Notes: generated from the sequence alone by a model not told the origin. A stretch of DNA of 64,000 nucleotides from Arthrobacter sp. AK04 (GCF_021129155.1 NZ_JAJOMC010000001.1:62001-126000); one strand, 5' to 3'; positions 50,336 through 59,375 are shown, counted from the stretch's first letter. Translations and numbers: made by a program.

Positions 50336-51088
50336 TTGTCCGCCACACAAAGGAGCACCGCCGAGGCGGCGGGCACGGCCATCAACAACTCCCAGATCCC
50401 CAAGCACGAGCAACTGCGGACCATCATCCTCAAGCTCGCCAGGGAAGAACTGGAACCGGGCGCCAGGCTTCCCAGCGAGCGGACCCTCATGGATTCCTAT
50501 GGCGTCAGCCGGATCACGGTGCGTGCCGCGATCGGACGCCTGGTCAACGAGGGGCACCTGGTCCGGGTTCCCGCCAAGGGCACCTTCGTGGCAGATTCCC
50601 CCGTGCAGTCCACGCTGCACCTCGCCTCCTTCACCCAGGAAATGGAGGCGATGGGCCACGTCCCCAGCACCGTGGTACTGGTGGCGGAAGCTGCCACCGC
50701 CCCTGAGGACACCGCCGAAGCGCTGGGCCTTGCCCCTGGATCCGAAGCGGTCCACCTCAAGCGGCTCCGCCTGGCGGACGGGCGGCCGGTCAGCGTGGAT
50801 GACGCCTGGTACAACCCGGAGCACGCCCCCGGACTTCTGGAGATCGACCTGACCGGATCGGTGTACAAGGCGCTGGCGGCGCAGTTTGGCCACCAGATTG
50901 ACCGGGCACGGCAAAGCGTACGGTCCGAGGGCGCCCCCGCCGACGTGGGGGCGCTCCTCGGAACTGGAACGGGTGCGCCAGTGCTGGCCTTTGACCGGGT
51001 GTCCTATTCAGGCCCCCTGGCCATCGAGCATTCGCGCTCCTGGTACCGCTCGGACCGCTACTCGCTCACCATGGAAGTCCGGCTCTAA
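50336..51088 (+). CDS. GntR-family regulator, UTRA type (NagR/DasR-like)
   Basis: A 250-residue regulator: winged helix at about residues 20-85 (LEPGARLPSERTLMDSYGVS, then VRVPAKGTFVA) and a UTRA ligand domain (about 95-245: SFTQEMEAMGHVPST, EAVHLKRLRLADGRPVSVDD, LAFDRVSYSGPLAIEHSRSW). UTRA regulators NagR and DasR sense glucosamine-6-phosphate or GlcNAc-6-phosphate, which fits the adjacent GlcNAc PTS and nag genes. Start is TTG 50336 with AGGAGGAG upstream. Convergent with the PTS EIIA gene. Confidence 0.9.
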   Translation: MSATQRSTAEAAGTAINNSQIPKHEQLRTIILKLAREELEPGARLPSERTLMDSYGVSRITVRAAIGRLVNEGHLVRVPAKGTFVADSPVQSTLHLASFTQEMEAMGHVPSTVVLVAEAATAPEDTAEALGLAPGSEAVHLKRLRLADGRPVSVDDAWYNPEHAPGLLEIDLTGSVYKALAAQFGHQIDRARQSVRSEGAPADVGALLGTGTGAPVLAFDRVSYSGPLAIEHSRSWYRSDRYSLTMEVRL

Positions 51089-51106
51089 GCGGACCCGGGC
51101 GAACGC

Positions 51107-51565
51107 CTAGTCCAGCGAAAACAGGCCGGCGCCGGCAGTCACGGCACCGGCTGCCAGGAGCGTTGCGGTGTCCGGCTTGGTATCAAGCACGACGACGGGA
51201 CTCACCATCGAGTAGCCGGCCGCCAGGGCGGCGGCGGGGTCCACATGCATCACCGGCTCACCGGCGCCCACGGTGTCGCCCTGGGCAATCAGCAACTTGA
51301 AGCCTTCGCCCTTGAGCTTGACGGTATCGATACCCACGTGGGTAAGGACTCCCCTCCCCGCTGACTCCACCACCACAAAGGCGTGCGGCAGGAGCTTGAC
51401 CACTTTTCCGGCAACAGGGGACACGACGTCGAACGCCTCCCCTGCGGGCGGCTCAACGGCCGCGCCTGAACCCACCATCTGGCCTGCGAAGACGGGATCC
51501 GGGACGTCGGACAACGGAACCACGCTGCCGCTGAGGGGCGCGTGGACAACCAGCGTTTCAGGCAT
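51107..51565 (-). CDS. PTS EIIA component (glucose/GlcNAc Crr type)
   Basis: A 152-residue EIIA of the Glc family, accepting phosphate from HPr and passing it to EIIB. The active His is in VLTHVGIDTVKL, with the other conserved motif VVSPVAGKVVKLLP. Its ATG overlaps the EIIB stop as TGATG, so the two are translated together. A stand-alone EIIA next to a split EIIB and EIIC indicates a complete GlcNAc permease. Confidence 0.93.
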   Translation of the reverse strand: MPETLVVHAPLSGSVVPLSDVPDPVFAGQMVGSGAAVEPPAGEAFDVVSPVAGKVVKLLPHAFVVVESAGRGVLTHVGIDTVKLKGEGFKLLIAQGDTVGAGEPVMHVDPAAALAAGYSMVSPVVVLDTKPDTATLLAAGAVTAGAGLFSLD

Positions 51566-51795
51566 CAGAGCAGGTCCTCGATGTCTTCGGCCAGGTTGTC
51601 CGCCTCTGGTCCAACAATCACCTGGACTGCGGTGCCGGCGGCAAGGACACCGTGGGCTCCGGCGGCTTTCAGGGCGGCCTCGTTAACCAGCGACCCATCC
51701 TTGACCTCGGTGCGCAGGCGGGTGATGCAGGCCTCGACCTCCACGATGTTGGCGGCTCCGCCCAGGCCCTCAATGATCTTTTCTGCTTTGGACAT
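51565..51795 (-). CDS. PTS EIIB component (GlcNAc/glucose type)
   Basis: A 76-residue EIIB domain with the phosphorylated Cys in EACITRLRTEV and the typical end VIVGPEADNLAEDI. Start is ATG 51795 with AAAGGG upstream; the longer frame to 51882 is not supported. Divergent from the EIIC gene, with about 230 bases of shared control region. Confidence 0.93.
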   Translation of the reverse strand: MSKAEKIIEGLGGAANIVEVEACITRLRTEVKDGSLVNEAALKAAGAHGVLAAGTAVQVIVGPEADNLAEDIEDLL

Positions 51796-51917
51796 GGCTG
51801 CCCTTTCTGACGGTGCCCCGCGGAGCACTGCTTCAGCACCAGGACCGGCGGCCCAAGTGCGACCAATTATGTTCCCGTTCATCGGAACTGTCAGCGCCTG
51901 CCGGAAGATCTTCTACC

Positions 51918-51965
51918 TTGACAGGCGCTCGTGGGATGAATCACACTGAACTGGTCATAACCAGA
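51918..51965 (+). promoter_or_regulatory. EIIC promoter with DasR-like (dre) operator
   Basis: A perfect -35 TTGACA (51918-51923) with a weak -10 candidate CACACT (51942-51947). It is followed by ACTGGTCATAACCAGA (51950-51965), an inverted repeat CTGGT-CATA-ACCAG resembling the DasR consensus ACTGGTCTAGACCACT. Confidence 0.6.
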
Positions 51966-52025
51966 CAGTACCGGCTGGAACCGTTTCTTCACAAGCCCCC
52001 ACCCGATCCCCGCAGAGGTGTAACC

Positions 52026-53276
52026 ATGTCAACATCCGAGACCGCCGCCCTGGCTCCCGAGAAGAAGCCGAACAGGGCCTTCGCAACCCTCCAGCGGCTG
52101 GGCCGCTGCCTGATGCTGCCCATCGCCGTCCTCCCCGCAGCCGGCATCCTGCTGCGCATTGGCCAGGCCGACCTGCTGGGGGCCATCCCCGGGTTCGAGG
52201 GCGGCGCAGCAGTCATCTCCGCAGCAGGCAATGCCGTGTTCACCTGGCTGCCCCTCATTTTCGCGGTGGGCATCGCAATCGGCTGGGCCAAGAAATCCGA
52301 CGGTTCCACCGCCCTGGCAGCGGTAGTGGGATACATGGTGATCGACGGCGTCTTCAAGGCCATGTCCCCGCTGGTCCTGGCCGGTCAGGTTGACCCCGCC
52401 GGCAAGCCAGCGATGATCAACTACGGCGTCCTGGCCGGCATCGTGGTGGGCCTGCTGTCCGCCATGCTCTGGCAGCGGTTCTACCGCACCAAACTGCCGG
52501 ACTTCCTGGGCTTCTTCAGCGGCCGCCGCCTGGTGCCCATCCTGACGTCCGTCACCAGCCTGGCAGCCGGCGTCGTCCTTGCCCTGTTCTACCCGCTCTT
52601 CAACGCCGGCCTCTCGGCAGTGGGTGAAGCCGTGGCGGGCAACGCAGTGGCCGGTGGCGGCGTCTACGGTTTCGCAAACCGCATGCTCATCCCGGCAGGC
52701 CTGCACCACATCCTCAACTCCGCCGTGTGGTTCCTCATCGGCGACTACACCGACGCTTCCGGCCAACTGGTCCGCGGCGACCTCAACCGCTTCTTCGCCG
52801 GTGATCCCAGCGCAGGCATCTTCATGACCGGCTTCTTCCCCATCATGATGTTCGGCCTGCCGGCGGCAGCCCTTGCCATCTGGCGACACGCCAAGCCCTC
52901 GCAGAAGAAGATCGTGGGCGGCATCATGCTCTCCACCGCCCTCACCGCGTTCTTCACCGGCATCACCGAACCGCTTGAATACTCCTTCATGTTCGTTGCC
53001 TTCCCGCTGTACATCGTCCATGCAGTCCTCACCGGCACCTCCATGGCATTGGTCAACGCCCTGGACATCCACCATGGCTTCACGTTCTCCGCCGGCCTGA
53101 TCGACTTCGTCCTCAACTTCGGCAAATCGGAGAACGGCTGGCTGCTGATCCCCATCGGACTGGGCTACGCGGTGATCTACTACTTCCTCTTCTCCATCGT
53201 CATCAAGCGCTGGAACCTGCGGACGCCCGGCCGTGAGGATGACGAGGTCACGGTGGAGACGGACGCCGCCAAGTAA
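52026..53276 (+). CDS. PTS EIIC permease, N-acetylglucosamine-specific
   Basis: A 416-residue membrane permease with about ten helices, importing and phosphorylating GlcNAc together with the EIIA and EIIB encoded divergently. Family marks: LQRLGRCLMLPIAVLPAAGI, FLGFFSGRRLVPILTS, IPAGLHHILNSAVWF and the GITEPLEYSFMF motif containing the conserved sugar-binding Glu. The GlcNAc choice over glucose comes from the downstream nagB and nagA. Start is ATG 52026 after AGAGGTG. Confidence 0.9.
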   Translation: MSTSETAALAPEKKPNRAFATLQRLGRCLMLPIAVLPAAGILLRIGQADLLGAIPGFEGGAAVISAAGNAVFTWLPLIFAVGIAIGWAKKSDGSTALAAVVGYMVIDGVFKAMSPLVLAGQVDPAGKPAMINYGVLAGIVVGLLSAMLWQRFYRTKLPDFLGFFSGRRLVPILTSVTSLAAGVVLALFYPLFNAGLSAVGEAVAGNAVAGGGVYGFANRMLIPAGLHHILNSAVWFLIGDYTDASGQLVRGDLNRFFAGDPSAGIFMTGFFPIMMFGLPAAALAIWRHAKPSQKKIVGGIMLSTALTAFFTGITEPLEYSFMFVAFPLYIVHAVLTGTSMALVNALDIHHGFTFSAGLIDFVLNFGKSENGWLLIPIGLGYAVIYYFLFSIVIKRWNLRTPGREDDEVTVETDAAK

Positions 53277-53311
53277 CGGCGTTCCCCTTCCTCGTTCAAG
53301 CCGCCGCACCG

Positions 53312-53363
53312 GCAACCAGCGCCCAGCAACCAGCGCCCAGCACCAGCACCAGCACCAGCACCA
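53312..53363 (+). repeat. Tandem repeats upstream of the second nagB
   Basis: Two exact 14-base copies of GCAACCAGCGCCCA (53312-53325 and 53326-53339), followed by four exact copies of GCACCA (53340-53363), ending 23 bases before the nagB start codon. Confidence 0.9.
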
Positions 53364-53386
53364 GCAACTGAAAGCAGCTTCACCGC

Positions 53387-54166
53387 ATGGAAATCATCAT
53401 CCTTCCCACCCCTGCCGACGTAGCCCGCACGGCTGCAGAAGCCATCGAGGAGCAGGTCCGCCGCGGCCCGTGCGTCCTGGGACTGGCCACCGGGTCTACC
53501 CCTTTGGGTACCTACCAGGAACTCATTGAGCGGCACCGGACCGGCGGCCTGAGCTTCGCCCACGCCCAGGCGTTCCTCCTCGACGAGTATGTGGGCCTGC
53601 CCAGCACGCATCCGCAGTCCTACCATTCGGTGATCCGCGACGAGTTCACGGCCAGCGTGGATTTTGCTGCGGACGCCGTGCATGGCCTGGACGGCATGGC
53701 GGCGGACCCGCAGGCCGAGGCGGAGCAGTACGAGGCGCGGATTGCCGCGGCGGGAGGAGTCGACATCCAGATCCTGGGCATCGGCACGGACGGGCATGTG
53801 GGCTTCAACGAACCCATGTCCTCTCTGGGCTCCCGCACCCGGATCAAGACGCTCACCCGGCAGACGCGGCAGGACAACGCCCGCTTCTTCGACTCCGCGG
53901 ACGATGTACCGGACCACGTCCTGACCCAGGGACTGGGCACCATCCGCGAGGCCCGGCACCTGCTGCTGCTCGCCATGGGCGAGGCCAAGGCGGAAGCCAT
54001 CGCAGCCGCCGTCGAGGGCCCTGTCGCCGCCATCTGCCCGGCGTCCGCGCTCCAGCTGCACCCGCACGTCTCGGTCCTGGTGGATGAGGCAGCGGCCTCG
54101 CGGCTGGCCCACCGGGACTACTACACTGACACGTTTGGACGGAAGCCGGCGTGGCAGGGGCTCTGA
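53387..54166 (+). CDS. nagB: Glucosamine-6-phosphate deaminase (PTS cluster copy)
   Basis: A 259-residue paralogue of the nagB at 31424, with [26 protein letters not shown] and [13 protein letters not shown] (Asp where the other copy has Asn), the usual residues for ring opening and deamination. It follows the PTS permease after a tandem-repeat tract and has only a weak ribosome site (GAAAGCAG). Its last 16 bases overlap cutC. Confidence 0.94.
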   Translation: MEIIILPTPADVARTAAEAIEEQVRRGPCVLGLATGSTPLGTYQELIERHRTGGLSFAHAQAFLLDEYVGLPSTHPQSYHSVIRDEFTASVDFAADAVHGLDGMAADPQAEAEQYEARIAAAGGVDIQILGIGTDGHVGFNEPMSSLGSRTRIKTLTRQTRQDNARFFDSADDVPDHVLTQGLGTIREARHLLLLAMGEAKAEAIAAAVEGPVAAICPASALQLHPHVSVLVDEAAASRLAHRDYYTDTFGRKPAWQGL

Positions 54167-54948
54167 GCACGGGCCAGGGCTCGCCCCTTGCTGCTGTCAG
54201 CCGGCCGCAGCTGGAGCTCGCCGTGGAGAATGCCGACGGCGTCCGGCTGGCTGCCGCCGTCGGCGCGGCCCGCGTTGAACTTTGCGCAGCCCTCGCCCAG
54301 ACCGAGGGGATCACGCCCAGCATCGGCATGGTTGAACAGGCCTGCCGTGTTGGGCTCCCCGTCCACGTCCTGGTGCGGCCGCGCCCGGGCAACTTCACGT
54401 ACTCCAGTGCCGAACTCGACGTCATTGAGCGCGACATCGCCGCCGCTCTGGCCGCCGGTGCCGCCGGGGTGGTGGTGGGGGTGCTCGGGGCCGACGGCGG
54501 GCCCGATGTAACTGCCCTCCGGCGGCTCGTTGCAAGGGCACGACAGTCCAACCCGTCAGCGGAAATCACGTTCCACCGTGCATTCGATGCTGCCCTCGCG
54601 GCCGGCGTCGACCCTGCTGGCGCGCTGTCCCGGCTCCAGCAGGCAGGCGTGGACCGCGTCCTGACCAGCGGCGGCAGTCCCGACTGCGCTGCCGGCCTCA
54701 GCGTGCTGGGCCGTTTGGTTGTGCTGGGACGCACGCACGCGCCGTCGGTACAGATCATGGCAGGAGGAGGAGTGACGCTGGACCTGGTACCGTCGCTGCT
54801 CGACGCCGGCGTCCACGCCGTGCACACCTCGGCGCGGCCACGCCTGACCGGGAGCTCGGGTACAAACCGCGCAGATGCTGCCGATCCTAAGCTGGCAGCG
54901 CGGCTGGCGGCAGCACTCACAACGGGAGGCCGGAACCATGAGTACTGA
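54151..54948 (+). CDS. cutC: CutC family protein
   Basis: A 265-residue TIM-barrel protein of the CutC family, originally linked to copper tolerance though the biochemical role is unsettled. Typical motifs: [25 protein letters not shown] (start of barrel, seen as LELAVEN and RVELC), [34 protein letters not shown] and IMAGGGV. It overlaps nagB at its start and nagA at its end, so it is embedded in the GlcNAc operon. A sugar-phosphate-related role is therefore worth considering over a purely copper-related one. Confidence 0.87.
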   Translation: MAGALSTGQGSPLAAVSRPQLELAVENADGVRLAAAVGAARVELCAALAQTEGITPSIGMVEQACRVGLPVHVLVRPRPGNFTYSSAELDVIERDIAAALAAGAAGVVVGVLGADGGPDVTALRRLVARARQSNPSAEITFHRAFDAALAAGVDPAGALSRLQQAGVDRVLTSGGSPDCAAGLSVLGRLVVLGRTHAPSVQIMAGGGVTLDLVPSLLDAGVHAVHTSARPRLTGSSGTNRADAADPKLAARLAAALTTGGRNHEY

Positions 54949-56170
54949 TGTGATACTTCGTGGCCGCATCGTCACGGGAAGCATGGACGTCCCCGACGGC
55001 ATCATGGCGTTCGACGGCGGCGTGATCACCTATGCCGGGCCGGCGTCGGGATTTCCCGGGTTGGGCCTGGGCGGGACTAAAGGTGCCGGGACTGAAGGCA
55101 CCTTGCCTGAGGCGGCCGGGCGCATCCTGATGCCCGGGCTGGTGGACGTGCATTGCCATGGGGCGCTGGGGTCGGACTTCTCTGAAGGTTCCGCCGAAGG
55201 TGCCCGGTCAGCGGCACGGTATCTGCACAGCCGGGGAACCACCACGCTGCTGGCCAGCCTGGTCACGGGATCGCCGGAAAACCTGGTCCGGAACCTGACA
55301 GTCCTGCGGGACTTGGCTGATGACGGGCTGATCGCTGGTTCCCATCTGGAGGGCCCCTTCCTCGCTTCGGGGCAGTGCGGCGCCCATGATCCCACGCTGC
55401 TGCGTGGGCCGGATGCTGGACTTCTGGCCCACCTGTTTGAGGCGGCAGGGTCCTCGCTGGCTTCCATGACGCTGGCGGCCGAGCTTCCTGGCGCTGCGGC
55501 CATGGTGGATATGCTCACTGCGCGGGGGATCATTCCATCTTTGGGCCACACTGCGGCGGACCACGGCACCGCGGTTTCCTTCCTGGAACAGGCAGCCGCA
55601 GGACTGGCCGGGCCAGGGAATTCCACCGGGCGGGTCCGCCCCACTGTCACGCACCTGTTCAACGCGATGCCCAGCCTGCATCACCGCTCCCCCGGCCCGG
55701 TAGCGGCCAGCATCAGCGCGGCCCATGCCGGCAACGCCGTGGTGGAGCTGATTGCAGACGGAGTTCATCTGGCTCCCGAGACCGTCAAGATGGTGTTCGA
55801 GCTGGTGGGGGCGGAAAACATTGCACTGGTGACCGACTCGATGGCCGCCACTGGCTTGCAGGATGGCCAGTACCGCCTGGGTACGCTGGCTGTCACGGTG
55901 AACCAGGGCGTGGCGAGGGTGGACAACACTGGGGCAATTGCCGGCGGAACCGCTACCTTGCTGGACGTTGTCCGGTCCACGGTGGCAGCAGGTGTCCCCC
56001 TGCAGGATGCGGTCCGCGCGGCGACGGCCGTGCCTGCCTCCGTACTGGGACTGTCGTCGCAAGTGGGCGACCTCCACGCCGGCATGCGGGCTGACCTCGT
56101 CATTGTTGAGCGGGACCTGGATCTTGCAGGAGTCCTGCGCGGGGGCGAGTGGGTAACACCGCTGGGGTAG
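54938..56170 (+). CDS. nagA: N-acetylglucosamine-6-phosphate deacetylase (PTS cluster copy)
   Basis: A 410-residue deacetylase, clearly paralogous to the copy at 30150 over most of its length (LVDVHCHGALGSDF, LEGPFLASGQCGAHDP, THLFNAMPSLHHR, LVTDSMAATG). Start is ATG 54938 with GGGAGG upstream, overlapping the cutC end by 11 bases. Completes the route from PTS-imported GlcNAc-6-phosphate to fructose-6-phosphate with the second nagB. Confidence 0.94.
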   Translation: MSTDVILRGRIVTGSMDVPDGIMAFDGGVITYAGPASGFPGLGLGGTKGAGTEGTLPEAAGRILMPGLVDVHCHGALGSDFSEGSAEGARSAARYLHSRGTTTLLASLVTGSPENLVRNLTVLRDLADDGLIAGSHLEGPFLASGQCGAHDPTLLRGPDAGLLAHLFEAAGSSLASMTLAAELPGAAAMVDMLTARGIIPSLGHTAADHGTAVSFLEQAAAGLAGPGNSTGRVRPTVTHLFNAMPSLHHRSPGPVAASISAAHAGNAVVELIADGVHLAPETVKMVFELVGAENIALVTDSMAATGLQDGQYRLGTLAVTVNQGVARVDNTGAIAGGTATLLDVVRSTVAAGVPLQDAVRAATAVPASVLGLSSQVGDLHAGMRADLVIVERDLDLAGVLRGGEWVTPLG

Positions 56171-56223
56171 TGCTCTTCGCTGCCTGACCGTTAAATGTCA
56201 GACCCTGCCATGAGGATGGATTC

Positions 56224-57900
56224 ATGGAAGGCAATTCGGCGGTGGTGGAGGCGGAGGCGGTGGTTGACGCTTCGGTGGCTGCTTTTGCGGCGGTGCTCGC
56301 GGGCGGCGGTACTGCTGGTCATTCTGGCGCTGGGCCTGATGCCGGGGCTGGTGATGATCCGTTGCAGCGGGTTGTTGATGGGGCGTTGAATGTTCTTGCG
56401 GGGGTGGCCCGGTCCGAGGCGAAGCTGGCGACATTGAAGGCGCAGGCTGTTCAGGTGCTCGCTGCCGCCACGAGCCTGCTGAACGGTCCCCCGTCCTCAC
56501 CGCATGAGGCCACGGCCCAGGACCGGAGCCTGGTGGCCGAGGTCGGGTGTGCTCTGGTGATCGGTGACCGTGCCGCCGGTGCCCTGCTGGCCGAGTCCCA
56601 TGCTCTGACCACGTACCTGCCCCGGACGCTCGCAGCGTTGGGGTCGGGGACGATTTCCTGGGCTCATGCCCGGGAAATGGTGAACCAGACGGTCGGTCTT
56701 GACCGGGCCGGGGCAGCGGCCCTGGAGAAGCACTTCCTGGACCCGGACACCCCCAGGCCCGCCGGAGCGGCCACGATCGGGGAGATGCCCGCCTACCGGT
56801 TCAAGGCCAAGGCCCGTACCTGGCGCGAACGCCACCACCCCGAATCGATCGAGAAGCGCCACGCCAAGGGTGTGGCGGACCGGCGGGTGGAGTACAGGCC
56901 GGACCAGGACGGCATGGCCTGGCTTTCGGCCTGCCTCCCCGCGCATCAGGCAATGGCGGGCTGGAACCGGCTCAACGCCCTCGCCCGGGCCGCACAGGGA
57001 CCCGACGAGTCCCGCACCCTCACCCAGATCCGGGCCGACGAGTTCGCCGAAGCGATCCTCACCAGCGGCAGCAATCCCGCCCACTCGTCGACGGTCCGTG
57101 CGCAGGTCCTCGTCACCGTGCCGGTATTCTCCCTGACGGGAGAGACCGGTGAGCCGGCCGTGCTCGACGGCTTCGGGCCCATCCCGCCGTCCATGGCGAG
57201 GGACCTGGTCGCGAACGGTGCCGATTCCTTCCACCGCGTCCTCGTCGACCCGCGGGACGGAGCACCGCTGGAGATCGGGCGGACCAGCTACCGGGTCACC
57301 AAAGCCATGCGGAACTGGCTGAGGATGCGGGACGGCAAATGCCCCTTCCCCGGCTGCAACAACCCGTCACTGGACAACGAGGCCGACCACCTCCTGGCCT
57401 GGCAGCACGGCGGCACCACCGGGATCAGCAACCTCGGACAACCCTGCCCCAAACACCACAAACTCAGACACTCCAGCGGGTGGACACCAACACCAGCCAC
57501 CCACAACGAACCACCCGGCTGGACCTCACCGTCCGGCCGGCACTACAAAAGCGAACACCAGGACTGGGAGCCACCCCACTGGCCCGGATCTGTCCTGTCC
57601 GCCATGCCGGCGGCGTTGAAACCGGGGGAGCATCACAACGGGCAAATCCCCGGCGTACTGCCCTACCCGCCCATGCCCGGCGCGTGTGCCTGCCCTGCCG
57701 CAGACCTCCCATACCCGGAACCTCCACAGGAGGAACCTGAAGATGACAACCTCATAGACCTGGACGACATACCCGTGGACGACCCCCTCTGGGACGACTT
57801 CTACGCCCTGCCGCCCGTCCTGCCCCAATACCCCCTGAATGACCGGGACCCCATGAATGACTGGCACCCAATAAGGGACCGGGACCCAGCACTGACCTAG
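56224..57900 (+). CDS. HNH endonuclease-domain protein (DUF222/13E12 family)
   Basis: A 558-residue protein with an N-terminal DUF222 region (about 40-330, including YRFKAKARTWRERHHPESIE and RADEFAEAIL) and an HNH domain near residue 375-415 with zinc-type cysteines (CPFPGCNNP), EADHLLAWQHGG and CPKHHKLRH. The tail is Pro/Asp-rich. Such 13E12 proteins are multicopy in actinobacterial genomes and their role is unclear; nuclease activity is inferred. The 5' part is visibly T/G richer than the 3' part, hinting at a mosaic origin. Start is ATG 56224. Confidence 0.88.
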   Translation: MEGNSAVVEAEAVVDASVAAFAAVLAGGGTAGHSGAGPDAGAGDDPLQRVVDGALNVLAGVARSEAKLATLKAQAVQVLAAATSLLNGPPSSPHEATAQDRSLVAEVGCALVIGDRAAGALLAESHALTTYLPRTLAALGSGTISWAHAREMVNQTVGLDRAGAAALEKHFLDPDTPRPAGAATIGEMPAYRFKAKARTWRERHHPESIEKRHAKGVADRRVEYRPDQDGMAWLSACLPAHQAMAGWNRLNALARAAQGPDESRTLTQIRADEFAEAILTSGSNPAHSSTVRAQVLVTVPVFSLTGETGEPAVLDGFGPIPPSMARDLVANGADSFHRVLVDPRDGAPLEIGRTSYRVTKAMRNWLRMRDGKCPFPGCNNPSLDNEADHLLAWQHGGTTGISNLGQPCPKHHKLRHSSGWTPTPATHNEPPGWTSPSGRHYKSEHQDWEPPHWPGSVLSAMPAALKPGEHHNGQIPGVLPYPPMPGACACPAADLPYPEPPQEEPEDDNLIDLDDIPVDDPLWDDFYALPPVLPQYPLNDRDPMNDWHPIRDRDPALT

Positions 57901-57995
57901 CCGGCACCAAATGCCCACAAACACGGGCAGCCCGGCGTGCGGGGGTCAACAGGCCCGAGCCGGGAAGACGGCCCAAGCACATGCCGGACGAGCGC

Positions 57996-58913
57996 CTACT
58001 CAGCGCCGGGCAGGCAAACTTTCACCATGCCGCCGCTGGTGCGTGTCTTGAAGAGTGGCTGCTTCGCGGTGGCGGGGCCAGCCTGCACTTCCCCCGTCCG
58101 CAGCGAGAAGGTGCTTCCGTGCCAGGGGCACACAACGCACGGGTCGCCACCGTCACCAGGGCCGCCATTCTGGTTGACCCTGTCCTGGAGCCTGCCGCCC
58201 TTGATCTTGCCTTCGTGCAACGGCCCGGAGAGGTGGCTGCAGACGTCGGACAATACGCTGACGGCATCCCCCTCCCGATAGACCAGCAGCGGAATCTCGG
58301 CTACAACAATCTTGTGCAGCTTCCCATCCGGCAGTTCAGCCAGCGGCGCCAGCGGATGCCATCCGCTCGGGAAGCGGTGCGGGATCTCCTCGCTGTGGTT
58401 CACGCCCGCGGCCTGCCGGTACGTGAGATGGCCGCCCAGGAAACCGCCTGCACCCACAACGGCAAGGCCGAGGTATGCAAGCACCTTGCCTCCTCCCCGG
58501 CTGCCCCGGGCTCGGGCAACCAAGGAGGCAGCATAGAGGCCTGTGGCCGTGATGTTGGCAGCAGCATGAACCAGCCCCACCCGCTGCTGCTGGGGGTGCA
58601 GTTGCGTCCAGTCGGTAAAGCCGGCCATCGCGGAAGGCACAGCGGCGCCGGTGCCCACGCCGATCAGGAGCGCGGACGCCCTGTCGTTACCAGGCAAGGC
58701 GTCCAGCACGGCAGCGGATATCCATGCGCCCATTGGCACCTGGACCGCAAGCGGATGGACGGGGTGTCCAATGGGAACTCCATGCAGGACGTCGCGCGCC
58801 CACTTTGGACGGATGGCCCGTTTCACCACTTTCCGGACCTTTTTGGAAATGGGGTCCAGCCACTCGGCGTCTTCCAGGCGGGTAACAAGTTCCAGTGCAG
58901 GCAGCGGTTTCAT
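57996..58913 (-). CDS. Membrane protein with DUF2231 and Rieske [2Fe-2S] domains
   Basis: A 305-residue fusion. Residues about 45-165 form a DUF2231-type four-helix membrane domain (GHPVHPLAVQVPMGAW). Residues about 185-300 form a Rieske domain with ligand pairs CSH and CPWH. The gap between the pairs is 34 residues instead of the usual 15-17, because of a Gly/Asp/Asn-rich insert (QNGGPGDGGDP). The cluster would face the cytoplasm or cell surface depending on topology, which I cannot settle. Start is ATG 58913 with GGGAG upstream. Probably a redox partner; no partner gene is adjacent. Confidence 0.87.
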   Translation of the reverse strand: MKPLPALELVTRLEDAEWLDPISKKVRKVVKRAIRPKWARDVLHGVPIGHPVHPLAVQVPMGAWISAAVLDALPGNDRASALLIGVGTGAAVPSAMAGFTDWTQLHPQQQRVGLVHAAANITATGLYAASLVARARGSRGGGKVLAYLGLAVVGAGGFLGGHLTYRQAAGVNHSEEIPHRFPSGWHPLAPLAELPDGKLHKIVVAEIPLLVYREGDAVSVLSDVCSHLSGPLHEGKIKGGRLQDRVNQNGGPGDGGDPCVVCPWHGSTFSLRTGEVQAGPATAKQPLFKTRTSGGMVKVCLPGAE

Positions 58914-59037
58914 GTGTCTCCCTTACCCCTGTGCTTCATGTCCAGTCGATGCCGGGAAGCATACTAGCCGGGGCAGGCGCAGCACAGGGCCTCAATGGTT
59001 AGAACCCTGGAAGCGCAGACAGCTACCGGAGCGGGAG

Positions 59038-59337
59038 CTAACGGAGCGGGGAACCCAGCACCGTGAACTGGTTGCCGCCCATTTCACCGGTGAGCAGGGG
59101 CATGGCTTCTTCAATCGCCGCCTGCACGCTCTCCAGCTCCAGGGAAGCCCGGTGCGCCTCCGGCGATTCCCACAGCTCACAAACAAACACGGTGTCCGGC
59201 ACCGCGTCGTTCACGCCCACTTCGTACAGCAGGCAGCCTGCCTCCTTCAGCCCGGCCATGGGCCGGACCAGGATTGAGAGGACGGCATCGCGCTGGCCCG
59301 GCTTGGTTTCGAGGCTTCCCACATTCGCAAAGGTCAT
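59038..59337 (-). CDS. Putative quinol/antibiotic biosynthesis monooxygenase (ABM domain)
   Basis: A 99-residue ferredoxin-like alpha/beta protein of the ABM family (YgiN-like): VGSLETKPGQRDAVLSIL, CLLYEVGVNDAVPDTVFVCE and LWESPEAHRASLE. Dimeric members oxidise quinols or polyketides without cofactor. Start is uncertain: ATG 59337 is taken, an upstream GTG at 59355 is in frame. Independent of the neighbouring carrier gene. Confidence 0.83.
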   Translation of the reverse strand: MTFANVGSLETKPGQRDAVLSILVRPMAGLKEAGCLLYEVGVNDAVPDTVFVCELWESPEAHRASLELESVQAAIEEAMPLLTGEMGGNQFTVLGSPLR

Positions 59338-59375
59338 AGGGACAGTGTGCAGCACCGGAGCGGCAAACTCGGAGG

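Noticed and set aside
49216..50706. 496-codon plus-strand frame overlapping the MFS and GntR genes
   Set aside because: It is the wrong frame of two well-supported genes and crosses their intergenic region.
52029..53315. 428-codon minus-strand frame opposite the PTS EIIC gene
   Set aside because: Asp/Gly/Gln/His-rich shadow with no hydrophobic or domain pattern; EIIC is unambiguous.
53312..53363. Possible CRISPR-like repeat before nagB
   Set aside because: The units are directly adjacent with no spacers; it is a simple tandem repeat.
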